Shown here: positions 44,141 to 52,195 of the stretch, piece by piece | Numbering within the stretch: position 1 is the first letter of the stretch | Layout of the letters: each line of letters begins with the position of its first letter | DNA from: Caldithrix abyssi DSM 13497 | Lineage (GTDB): Bacteria; Calditrichota; Calditrichia; Calditrichales; Calditrichaceae | Direction: 5' to 3' | Assembly: GCF_001886815.1 (NCBI RefSeq) | Contig: NZ_CP018099.1 | Location: 3,408,501-3,472,500, forward strand | Length of the DNA: 64,000 nt | Notes under the pieces: model-generated | Seen by the model: the letters and a program-made list of their open reading frames with translations, nothing else | Database searches by the model: none | What the model was told of the DNA's origin: nothing | Program-made: the position numbers and the translations under genes

Positions 44141-45490
44141 TCAAGTCTCCAGCAAACCGTATTGCCTCATCTTGCGCCACAAAGTCGTACGCCCCATCCC
44201 CAGAATTTCTGCCGCTTTCGATCGATTCCACTTAACCTTTTCCAGAGTATGGCGAATGATCTGCGGCTCTGAAGTTTCTGGTAGGGATTGACTTTTGAAT
44301 GTTTCAGCGCTTTCGCCAAGGCATTTGGTATTTAACCGAACATTGGGAGGCAATTTGGAAGCGTGAATGATATTCCCTTTTGTTCGGGCAAAAGCGTATT
44401 CGATGGTGTTTTCCAGCTCGCGCACATTGCCAGGCCAGGCATAACTTAACAATAAGTCCATGGCTTCGTCATCAATCTCTTTAATTTTTTTGCCGGTAAG
44501 CAGTGAAAACTTCTGCATAAAATAGCGCACCAGATGCGGAATGTCGCATTTGCGTTCGCGCAATGGCGGCGCATAAATGGGAATCACATTCAAGCGGTAA
44601 TACAGGTCCTCTCTAAAGCGTCCTGCCATCATCTCTTTGCGAATGTCTTTATTGGTTGCGGCAATAATGCGCACGTTCACCTTGCGCGTCACCGATTCTC
44701 CCACGCGCTCAAACGTGCCCTCCTGCAAAACACGCAGCAGATGGACCTGCATTTGCAAAGGCATTTCGGCAATTTCATCCAGGAAAATGGTTCCGCCGTC
44801 TGCCATTTCAAACCTTCCTACGCGATCTTTCACGGCGTCTGTAAAGGCGCCCTTTACATGGCCAAACAATTCGCTGGCCAGAAGGTCGGGAGGAAAAACC
44901 GAACAGTTCACTTTAATAAAAGGTTTGTCTCTGCGCTTGCTGGTTTTTTGAATGGCGTTGGCGATGAGCTCCTTACCCGTACCCGACTCTCCCTGGATTA
45001 AAACGCTGGAATCGGAGTCCGCCACCTCTTCGATTAAATCGTAAATCTCCTGCATCGATTTGTGCGTGCCAATGATGCCATGAAAATTGGTGCGTGAAAA
45101 TAAATTCTTGTGGATTTCTTCCAGATGAGTTATGTCGCGAAAACTGATCACACCGCCGATCGGTTCGCCGTTTTCTTCGCGCAGAACGGCTGCGTTTAGC
45201 TGAACTTTAAGTCTTCGACCGGAAGCATGGGTCATTTCGTTTTCTAAATCGAATACATTCTTGTTATCCTCAAGCACCTTTTGAATCGGACATTCGCCTA
45301 AACAGCGTACCGTCCGGAAAACATTCTTACAAAAATCTCCCAGAACTTTTTCTCGCTTAATGCCCAACAACCGTTCGGCCGCACGATTTATGGTCTGCAC
45401 GCGAAAATCCTTATCAACTGTAAAAAGGCCTTCGCCTAATGAATCCAGAATGACTTCGGTAAATTTTCCGTTTTGAATTTTGGACCTCAT
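44141..45490 (-). CDS. Sigma-54-dependent activator with PAS sensor domain
   Basis: 449 aa. Residues about 8-125 form a PAS domain that includes a cysteine motif (CLGECP). The AAA+ domain has Walker A GESGTGKE, the sigma-54 contact loop GAFTDA (consensus GAFTGA), Walker B GGTIFLDEIAEM and an R-finger region. A Fis-type HTH at the C-terminus has KWNRSKAAEILGMGRTTLWRKMRQ. There is no receiver, so it senses its signal directly; the Cys motif suggests redox or metal sensing. Palindromic TGTTTCA..TGAAACA boxes span its own start region, suggesting autoregulation. Target: the downstream TPR gene. Confidence 0.92.
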   Translation of the reverse strand: MRSKIQNGKFTEVILDSLGEGLFTVDKDFRVQTINRAAERLLGIKREKVLGDFCKNVFRTVRCLGECPIQKVLEDNKNVFDLENEMTHASGRRLKVQLNAAVLREENGEPIGGVISFRDITHLEEIHKNLFSRTNFHGIIGTHKSMQEIYDLIEEVADSDSSVLIQGESGTGKELIANAIQKTSKRRDKPFIKVNCSVFPPDLLASELFGHVKGAFTDAVKDRVGRFEMADGGTIFLDEIAEMPLQMQVHLLRVLQEGTFERVGESVTRKVNVRIIAATNKDIRKEMMAGRFREDLYYRLNVIPIYAPPLRERKCDIPHLVRYFMQKFSLLTGKKIKEIDDEAMDLLLSYAWPGNVRELENTIEYAFARTKGNIIHASKLPPNVRLNTKCLGESAETFKSQSLPETSEPQIIRHTLEKVKWNRSKAAEILGMGRTTLWRKMRQYGLLET

Positions 45491-45528
45491 GTTTCACCTC
45501 TATGAAACATTTGAAATAATTTGTTTCA
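45490..45528. promoter_or_regulatory. Palindromic TGTTTCA/TGAAACA operators at the activator gene start
   Basis: TGTTTCA (45490-45496), 6-bp spacer, TGAAACA (45503-45509), then a degenerate TGAAATA (45512) and TGTTTCA (45522-45528). The first lies against the start codon and covers the ribosome site AGAGGTG, so binding would be expected to repress the gene. Confidence 0.6.
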
Positions 45529-46250
45529 AAATTTAAATAAGCTTTTTTTTAAATACAAATAATTTTGAGAAACATTTCCCATTACTAAATAAATCCGGAA
45601 GAAGGGAGGTGTTTAAGAGTGTATGAGGTTATTAATTGAATGGTGAATGATTGATTTAATAATCCCTGAGGGATGATATGATTATAGCGAAACCGTTTCA
45701 ACGGTTTAAGCAATGTACATTGGAACACTATTCTTCAGAAACAGGCTCTTTCCTTCCATTCAGAACGCCTACCTCTCTGCCACAAATCCCGAACACTGCT
45801 GAAAAAAAACTACCCACAGGCGAACGTCCCCCTCTCCCACACTTTTATTCTGGGAGAGGGAGAATGAGAGGTTGGGTGCTACTACAGGAAACAAGAAACT
45901 ATTTTTAATTTTAGACATTCTTTGCGCCCTTTGTGACTTCTTTGTGCGCTCTGTGATTACTTAAATCCCTGTGAAAATGTTTTTGGTTGCGGCTGTGCTG
46001 CCATAGTTAAAGAAATAAGAGAAAGTAAAAAGGCAGGCCGCAATCATCAGCTCTGGCGCACAAAAGACGCACATGGGAATGTAGGCGCTATCACTGAAGA
46101 TTTTCTTCCTTTTTGCCATTTCAAAGATTTTGTTTTCGGCGTTAATGCTTTGCGTCACATCGCGATTACGTAAAAAAAACGTAATATAACACTTTAAATC
46201 AAATTCAAATGAAAACATCTCAGGTTAAATAGTTATTAGAGGAGGAGTTT
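45529..46250. other. Gene-poor intergenic region with several repeats
   Basis: No credible gene in about 720 bp. Contains ATGATTGATTTAA and AATCCCTGAGGGAT (about 45649-45674; partner at 33522), a palindrome CCCTCTCCCA / TGGGAGAGGG (45830-45839 and 45851-45860), and a CTTTGCGCCCTTTGTG-type sequence near 45919 resembling a repeat type common in FCB intergenic DNA. A short ORF on the minus strand (45961-46218) shows no family signal. Confidence 0.6.
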
Positions 46251-47141
46251 ATGATTGATTTAGCAAAGGGCATTGAACTATTTGAAAAGGGCAAGATAAA
46301 CCAGGCAGAAAAACATTTTAAGAATATATTGGAAAAGCAAAAAGAAAATCCGGAAGTCCATTTTTATCTGGGGAGAATTGCCTTTCAAAAAGATCAATAC
46401 GACGCCGCCATTTCATATTTTGAAAAAGCGATTGAGTATAACCCCGAAGAAGCCCGCTATCACGAAATGTATGGCGAAACCCTGGGCTTAAAGGCGCAAC
46501 AGGCGGGCATGATTAAAGGCGCCATGATGCTGCGCAAGGTAAAAGCCGCCTTTGAAAAAGCGCTGTCCCTTAATCCGGAGAGCCTGATGGCCAGAGAAGG
46601 CCTGTTCATGATTAACCTGTTTGCACCCGGCGTGGCCGGCGGCGACGAAAAAAAAGCCATGGAATTGTTTGAGTTGATTAAAAAACAAAATGCCACGCAC
46701 GGACACATGGCACAGGCTTTAATTCACCTTAAAAACAACCGCCTGGAAGAAGCAGAAAAAGAATTCGAGCTGGCCGTGCGTCAAAACGGCAATGATCGTG
46801 AGATATTGATGCGCAGCGCAAGATTTTTCTTGCAACGAAAAAAATACGATAGAGTGCTTGAAATTGCCGATCTTTACATTCAACACTTCCCGGACGATCC
46901 CCGCGGTTACCAGTTAAAGGGCGAAGCCTATTTAAGTGAGGACAATGCAGACGAAGCATTGAACTGGTTTAACCTGGCCATTGAAAAGGATGACCTGTTC
47001 TTTAACGCCTATTTTCACCGCGCTAAAGTATTTTTAGCCAAAGGTAAGTCCGAAATGGCTCAAAAAGACGTCGATTTCATTTTAAACCATCCCGAAGCTT
47101 CGAAAGAGTTTAAGGAACGGGCTAAAAAATTAATGAAGTGA
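46251..47141 (+). CDS. Cytoplasmic TPR-repeat protein
   Basis: 296 aa, no signal peptide. Seven or so TPR units, for example AKGIELFEKGKINQAEKHFKN, VHFYLGRIAFQKDQYDAAISYFEKAIEYNP and YQLKGEAYLSEDNADEALNWFNLAIEKD. The AAFEKALSLNP and FAPGVAGGD elements resemble TPR proteins that act on the cell envelope of FCB bacteria, but no partner is shown. GGAGGAG precedes the ATG. Stand-alone gene. Confidence 0.75.
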   Translation: MIDLAKGIELFEKGKINQAEKHFKNILEKQKENPEVHFYLGRIAFQKDQYDAAISYFEKAIEYNPEEARYHEMYGETLGLKAQQAGMIKGAMMLRKVKAAFEKALSLNPESLMAREGLFMINLFAPGVAGGDEKKAMELFELIKKQNATHGHMAQALIHLKNNRLEEAEKEFELAVRQNGNDREILMRSARFFLQRKKYDRVLEIADLYIQHFPDDPRGYQLKGEAYLSEDNADEALNWFNLAIEKDDLFFNAYFHRAKVFLAKGKSEMAQKDVDFILNHPEASKEFKERAKKLMK

Positions 47142-47269
47142 CCTTATGGGCCTGCCCCATAGGTTAAAATTTGCAAAACGTTTTTACGTTATCGTTCAAC
47201 TTGATCGACTTCCTCCTTTATGAAAAAGAGGGGGAGGTTGAGTATATATTTAAAAAACCCATCTTTTCC

Positions 47270-47304
47270 TGCCCTCTTCCTTTCTAAAAAAAGGAAAAGG
47301 GCGT
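47270..47304 (+). terminator. Hairpin after the TPR gene
   Basis: GCCCTcTTCCTTT paired with AAAGGAAaAGGGC, 5-nt loop, then GTTTT. It may end transcription of the TPR gene, although it is 130 bp downstream and resembles the dispersed CCCTCTCC palindromes. Confidence 0.4.
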
Positions 47305-47380
47305 TTTACTCTTTTCTGGAGATTTCCTTATACACGCTTTTTTTCTGGCTTTGCACGTTCTGTTTCGCTAACTTTCAGCC

Positions 47381-49153
47381 ATGATGAAATTTAACTCGTT
47401 ATTGGCCGTCGCTTTGTTTATTTGGTTTTACTTCTGCGGGCCTCAATTGGCTTTTGCGGACTTTGTGCAGAGCGTGCATATCAAAGGAGAAATTCCCGTC
47501 CCGGAAAAGCAGCTGTTAAAAACGTTAGAGATGAACAGCGGTTCGGTCTTTTCGCCTTCTCTGTTGGCGCACAAAGAAAAAGAACTCCTCCGTTATTTGA
47601 TGCGCAGGGGATACCTGCAGGCGCGCGTTGATTCGGTAAGCGTACACAGTGCGGCTGGGGATTCTACGCGTAAGATTATTACCTTTTTTGTGAACGGCGG
47701 GCCTGAGTTCCGCATGCGCAAAACAGTCGTTAAAAGCGATTCCATTGCTGCCACAGAATATGAGAAGGTCATGGAACTTAAAACGGGGCGCCTGTTTGAT
47801 CAGGATGTTCTGCAGAAAGACTTAAAAAGCATGCTGCGTCTGGCCGCCGACCGCGGCCACCCTTTTGCTCAGGTGGAGGTAGAAAAGATTAATACAGAAA
47901 GCGCTAACGGCAGGGGCGAGGTGGATTTACAGATTAGAATAAGAGAAGACCGGACGATTTTCATCAAAGATGTTGTTTTTAACGGCTTGCATTACACCCG
48001 GCCAGAAGTCGTTTTAAGACAAATCCTTTTTAAGCCGGGCATGCGCTTTAGTCAGAGCTGGCTGAATAAAATCGAAGAACGCATTCAAAGACTTCAATTA
48101 TTTGAACAAATAAGCCCGCCGATGATGGCGCGTGTGGCCGAAGACAGCGTTTTGATCATCATGAAACTGGAAGAAGGCAGCGCCACCTCGTTCGACGGCG
48201 TGGTGGGTTATGTGCCGCCGCCGGCCAACGACACCAATGCCCGCGGCTATTTAACCGGATTGATCGAACTTTCGTTCAGAAACTTACTGGGCAGCGGCCG
48301 TAAGTTTAAAATCTTCTGGGAAAAAACAGACCGCCTTTCGGAAAATTTCAACTTTAAATATCTGGAACCCTGGCTGCTCAATTATCCCATCGACGCCGGC
48401 CTGGGATTCAGTCGTGAAGTTCGCGATACGCTGTACATTGCCTACGACCTGCAAACCACCACTCAATTTAACTTTAACGAGATGTTTTCTCTTTTTATTA
48501 ATTTTAATCGTCATTCGGTCAATCCGGATTCTCTGGCCTCGTACGAGCTGGGCCTGGCTAAAAACCGAACGTACGGACTGGAAATCGGCATTCGATACGA
48601 CACGCGCGATTATCCGTTCAATCCGCGGGCGGGTGTTTTTTATCAGAGCAGCTACACATACGGCCTTAAGCAAAATCTGGGCCCTGCTGCGCTCATTGAA
48701 CGCGACAGCTTACAGAAAAGAGTTGGCCTGAACAGTCTGAGTTTGCAGGTCGAATGGTATCGCCAGCTCTTTAAACTTCAGGTAATCGCCCTGCAATTCC
48801 ATTTAAAAAGGATTAAAGGATCGCATTTACAATTGAGCGACTATTTCTGGTTCGGCGGCAGCGGCTCGGTGCGGGGCTATCGGGAGCGGCAATTTAACGG
48901 TTACCTGGTAAGCTGGTTAAATGTGGAATATCGTTTTATTACCGGCCGTAATGCCAGAGTGTTTTTATTTACAGACTTCGGTTATTACAAAACCATCATT
49001 CAAAACATGGAACGGGAAACTTCGATCAGAGGTATGGGGATTGGATTGAGGTTTAAAACGCCAATGGGCATTATGGGCGTGGACTACGGTCTGGCGCAGG
49101 GCGAAAGCTTTCGACAGGGGAAAATACATGTGCGTCTGACCAGCCAGTTTTAA
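47381..49153 (+). CDS. Omp85/BamA-like outer membrane protein
   Basis: 590 aa. Signal peptide (MKFNSLLAVALFIWFYFCG), then about three POTRA-type domains (VQSVHIKGEIPVPEKQLLKTL, FIKDVVFNGLHYTRPEVVLRQILF) and a C-terminal barrel with the Omp85 signature SGSVRGYRERQF and a closing strand ending LTSQF. This is the general architecture of BamA and TamA, but it is short for BamA, so a TamA-like or specialised paralogue is likelier. No BamB-E genes adjoin. The terminal Phe is typical of barrel insertion signals. Confidence 0.85.
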   Translation: MMKFNSLLAVALFIWFYFCGPQLAFADFVQSVHIKGEIPVPEKQLLKTLEMNSGSVFSPSLLAHKEKELLRYLMRRGYLQARVDSVSVHSAAGDSTRKIITFFVNGGPEFRMRKTVVKSDSIAATEYEKVMELKTGRLFDQDVLQKDLKSMLRLAADRGHPFAQVEVEKINTESANGRGEVDLQIRIREDRTIFIKDVVFNGLHYTRPEVVLRQILFKPGMRFSQSWLNKIEERIQRLQLFEQISPPMMARVAEDSVLIIMKLEEGSATSFDGVVGYVPPPANDTNARGYLTGLIELSFRNLLGSGRKFKIFWEKTDRLSENFNFKYLEPWLLNYPIDAGLGFSREVRDTLYIAYDLQTTTQFNFNEMFSLFINFNRHSVNPDSLASYELGLAKNRTYGLEIGIRYDTRDYPFNPRAGVFYQSSYTYGLKQNLGPAALIERDSLQKRVGLNSLSLQVEWYRQLFKLQVIALQFHLKRIKGSHLQLSDYFWFGGSGSVRGYRERQFNGYLVSWLNVEYRFITGRNARVFLFTDFGYYKTIIQNMERETSIRGMGIGLRFKTPMGIMGVDYGLAQGESFRQGKIHVRLTSQF

Positions 49154-49233
49154 ACAACCATTTTTTGGCAGTTTGATGTCGATTTCGTAAATTATTCTTT
49201 TTCAGACGATGGAGCGAAAGGGAGAAAGTCGCG

Positions 49234-51048
49234 GTGGAACAGGAAGAACCACGAATCGAAGGCCTTAAAGCTTTCTGGAATACCTTAAAAATCCGCTTTT
49301 ATGAAGTTTCCGATAAAGTGATTCATGCGGTTAATATTTCGCTGTTTTTTGTGAGCATAGCGGCTTTGGTTAGCCTGGCGCTGGAATATGGCTTTTACAT
49401 CTCTCCGCAAATGGAACAAATTATCGAACGCGTCAACATTGTTATTGTGCTCTATTATGTGTTGCAGTACTTTGTTAAACTGCTTTTTACGTTAGAAAAG
49501 CTGGAGTACATCCGCACGCACTGGTTCGAAAGCGCCCTGGTGCTTTTAATCATTACAGAAGCCAGCCTGGTATTGCACGAATTGGGCCTGTCGCAGTTTC
49601 AAAATTACCTTGTGGATCTTAACGTTAAAGCTTTAACGCGTTTGACAATTGTGGGCGCCCAGGTGGTGATTATTTTGACCATCATCAGCGGCGCGGTGCG
49701 CTTAAATCGCAGAATTGCCTATTTGCGTTTTCATCCGGCGCAGACGTTGATGCTAAGTTTTTTTATTGTCATCGTTCTGGGCACTCTGCTTTTAAAGCTG
49801 CCCAGAGCCGTGGCTCCCGGTCATCAGTTAAGCTGGCTGGATTCTCTGTTCACGGCCACCAGCGCCACCTGTGTTACCGGCCTGATTGTGGTGGACACGG
49901 GAACGCACTTTTCCATGTTGGGCCAGTTGATTATTCTCACCTTAATTCAGATTGGCGGGCTGGGCATTATGACCATCTCCAGCTTTTTTGCCCTGTTTTT
50001 AGGGCGGGGGATGGCCATCCGCGAACGCATCATGCTGCAGGAGATGTTAAACGTGGAGCGGCTGGACGCCATCACGCGGCTGGTGAAAGGCGTTATTTTA
50101 ATCACCTTTTTAATGGAAGCGCTTGGCGTTGTGTTGCTGTTTTTTAGCTGGGATCTGCCGCAGTGGAGTGTCGGGCAGCGCCTCTACCATTCGGTCTTCC
50201 ATTCCGTGTCGGCCTTTTGCAACGCGGGCTTTTCACTTAACAGCGATTCGCTGATGTCATTTAATCAAAATTATCCGGTGATGCTGACCATTGCCCTGCT
50301 GATCATCGTCGGCGGCCTGGGCTTTGTGGTGATGATCGACTTAACGCGCGGGCGAATTTTCGAATATTCACCTAAAAAAAGGGTGCATCGTTATTCCGTC
50401 CATACGCGCCTGGTTTTAATCATTACGGGCGTACTGCTGATTGCAGGGACCGTTTTGTTTTTACTCATTGAACCGTTTGAAGGGAGCTGGACTTTTAAAG
50501 CGCTCAACGCCTTTTTCTGTTCGGTGACGGCGCGAACAGCCGGCTTTAACACGGTGGATATTGGCCATTTAACCACTTCTTCGGCGCTGCTTTTAATGCT
50601 TTTGATGTTCATCGGCGCCTCGCCGGGCTCAACCGGCGGCGGCATTAAAACCACCACGCTGGGCATTTTGATTGCCAGTTTTATTTCTATCATTCGCGGA
50701 AAGACGCGCATCGAATTGTTCAGGCGTAGCATCTCGTTTACCATTTTGAATCGTGCGCTGGTCGTCTTTGCCTTTGCCATTTCGTTCATCATGCTCTCTT
50801 CTTTTTTGTTGAGCCTGACCGAACAGGCGGATTTTTTAAATCTATTGTTTGAAGAAATTTCGGCCTTTGGCACGGTGGGACTTTCCAGGGGCATCACGGC
50901 TGGTCTGAGCAGCTGGGGAAAACTGATTATAATCGTATCCATGTTTGTAGGGCGCGTGGGCGTTTTAACGCTGGCCTTTGCCATTACCACGCCACGCGAA
51001 CACTTACGCGTGGAATATCCGGAAGAAAAAAATGTAATGGTTGGATAA
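49234..51048 (+). CDS. TrkH/KtrB-type potassium transporter
   Basis: 604 aa. An N-terminal extension of about 160 residues with four hydrophobic segments precedes the TrkH core: selectivity-filter-like loops with TSATCVTGL, SAFCNAGFS, TARTAGFN and FGTVGLSRG. This extended form occurs in FCB bacteria. It carries out K+ uptake with a RCK regulatory subunit. Start is GTG, preceded by GGGAGAAAG at moderate distance. The stop lies 20 bp before the regulatory subunit gene. Confidence 0.93.
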   Translation: MEQEEPRIEGLKAFWNTLKIRFYEVSDKVIHAVNISLFFVSIAALVSLALEYGFYISPQMEQIIERVNIVIVLYYVLQYFVKLLFTLEKLEYIRTHWFESALVLLIITEASLVLHELGLSQFQNYLVDLNVKALTRLTIVGAQVVIILTIISGAVRLNRRIAYLRFHPAQTLMLSFFIVIVLGTLLLKLPRAVAPGHQLSWLDSLFTATSATCVTGLIVVDTGTHFSMLGQLIILTLIQIGGLGIMTISSFFALFLGRGMAIRERIMLQEMLNVERLDAITRLVKGVILITFLMEALGVVLLFFSWDLPQWSVGQRLYHSVFHSVSAFCNAGFSLNSDSLMSFNQNYPVMLTIALLIIVGGLGFVVMIDLTRGRIFEYSPKKRVHRYSVHTRLVLIITGVLLIAGTVLFLLIEPFEGSWTFKALNAFFCSVTARTAGFNTVDIGHLTTSSALLLMLLMFIGASPGSTGGGIKTTTLGILIASFISIIRGKTRIELFRRSISFTILNRALVVFAFAISFIMLSSFLLSLTEQADFLNLLFEEISAFGTVGLSRGITAGLSSWGKLIIIVSMFVGRVGVLTLAFAITTPREHLRVEYPEEKNVMVG

Positions 51049-51067
51049 GAAAATAAGAGAGGTAAAA

Positions 51068-51754
51068 ATGAATAAATTTTTGATTATTGGTCTGGGGATT
51101 TTCGGCCGGGAGCTGGCCGTCAGCCTGATTGAAAAAGGGGCGGAGGTGATTGCCGTGGATCAAAAGATGGAGCTGGTGGAAGAGATTCAGGATCAGGTCA
51201 CCTATGCCATTCGTCTGGATGCCATGGACGAGCGGGCGTTAAGCAGCATTGGCCTGGAAGAGATTGATGTGGGCGTGGTTTGTATTGGCGAGGACTTTGA
51301 GTCGAATTTGTTAGCTGCGGTGCATTTAAAGAATTTTGGCGTTAAAACAGTCATCGCTCGCGCCTCTAATCCGACACAGGAAAAGATATTAAAGGCCGTT
51401 GGCGTGGACCTGGTCATCACACCGGAAATGGAAGCCGCCGAGCGCCTGTCATATCGCTTAATGCATCAAGGTCTGTTAGATGTGACCTTTATTGGCGGTG
51501 GAACAGTGGCCGCTAAAATAAAAGTCCCCGAGGTTTTTGTGGGCAAGACGCCGGCCGAATTACAGTTGCGCTCTAAGTTTGGCGTGAATTTAATCGCCAT
51601 CCACACTCCGCAGCTCAGCAAAGATGGCCGACAGTTACCGCCCATTGTCAACAACAATCCCGACGCCAACACGGTTTTTAAAGAGGGGGACATTATGGTG
51701 TTGATTGGCAGCCATCGCGACTTGCAGAAGATTTCCCGACTGCAGAACAAGTAG
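51068..51754 (+). CDS. TrkA/KtrA-type RCK regulatory subunit of the K+ channel
   Basis: 228 aa. RCK_N Rossmann domain with GLGIFGREL nucleotide loop and acidic ribose-binding end (VIAVDQKMELV), then an RCK_C domain (EVFVGKTPAELQL, GDIMVLIGSHRDLQKI). It gates the TrkH protein by nucleotide binding. I use the ATG at 51068 with AGAGAGGT upstream; a TTG 9 codons earlier overlaps the trkH stop and is less likely. Confidence 0.95.
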   Translation: MNKFLIIGLGIFGRELAVSLIEKGAEVIAVDQKMELVEEIQDQVTYAIRLDAMDERALSSIGLEEIDVGVVCIGEDFESNLLAAVHLKNFGVKTVIARASNPTQEKILKAVGVDLVITPEMEAAERLSYRLMHQGLLDVTFIGGGTVAAKIKVPEVFVGKTPAELQLRSKFGVNLIAIHTPQLSKDGRQLPPIVNNNPDANTVFKEGDIMVLIGSHRDLQKISRLQNK

Positions 51755-52195
51755 TGGTTGTAGGCAAAAGGGGCGGAATCCAAATGACAGGCGGACGATG
51801 AAGGGGATTCTTCACTCCGCTGCTGCCCCGTTTAGAATGACAGGCTGATGTACATTCAACCATTCAACCAATTAACCATCCTCCCCCGCTCTAGAGCATA
51901 ATACTTTTAAAGAAAACATTCCAAAAAAGTCTAATATTTTTTGAAATAAAATAAATAATTCATTATCTTGAAATAGATTTAATCCTTTTAGTTTCGCCAA
52001 AAATTTTATTTTATAGAAAAGTTAGCTCTAAAAAAGGTGGCATGTCATTTCGAACGAAGAGAGAAATCTTATAACTCCAATGAAAACAATCTATTTTTTG
52101 AAGGATATTCTTACTGGAATCGCAAAAAAATACCTGTTTAGAGTGAACTTATAGAATATTTTTCATTTTTTTATAAAAATAAGATGGAGGATTTT
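51755..52195. other. Intergenic region with dispersed repeats
   Basis: No gene. Contains REP-like fragments GGGGCGGAATCC and GAATGACAGG (51769-51842), a TGTCATTTCGAACGAAG sequence (52043-52059) resembling a common intergenic repeat type, and the second copy of the 50-bp repeat at 52101-52150. The region is A+T-rich. Confidence 0.5.
52101..52150 (+). repeat. Dispersed intergenic repeat, copy 2 (see 9606-9656)
   Basis: AGGATATTC, TTACTGGAAT, A-rich run, ATACCT, GTGAACT, aligned in order with 9606-9656. The 3' end lies about 45 bp before the start of the interrupted lipoprotein gene. Confidence 0.5.

Noticed and set aside
45678-45908. 76-codon frame in the 45.7-kb intergenic region
   Set aside because: It runs through the CCCTCTCC palindrome and repeat sequences.
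45961-46218. 85-codon frame on the minus strand with a hydrophobic C-terminus
   Set aside because: No ribosome site or family signal; lies in repeat-containing intergenic DNA.
52042-52057. A third sigma-54-like promoter (TGGCATGTCATTTCGA)
   Set aside because: The -12 element lacks the TTG core and the sequence belongs to a GTCATTTCGAACG-type intergenic repeat.
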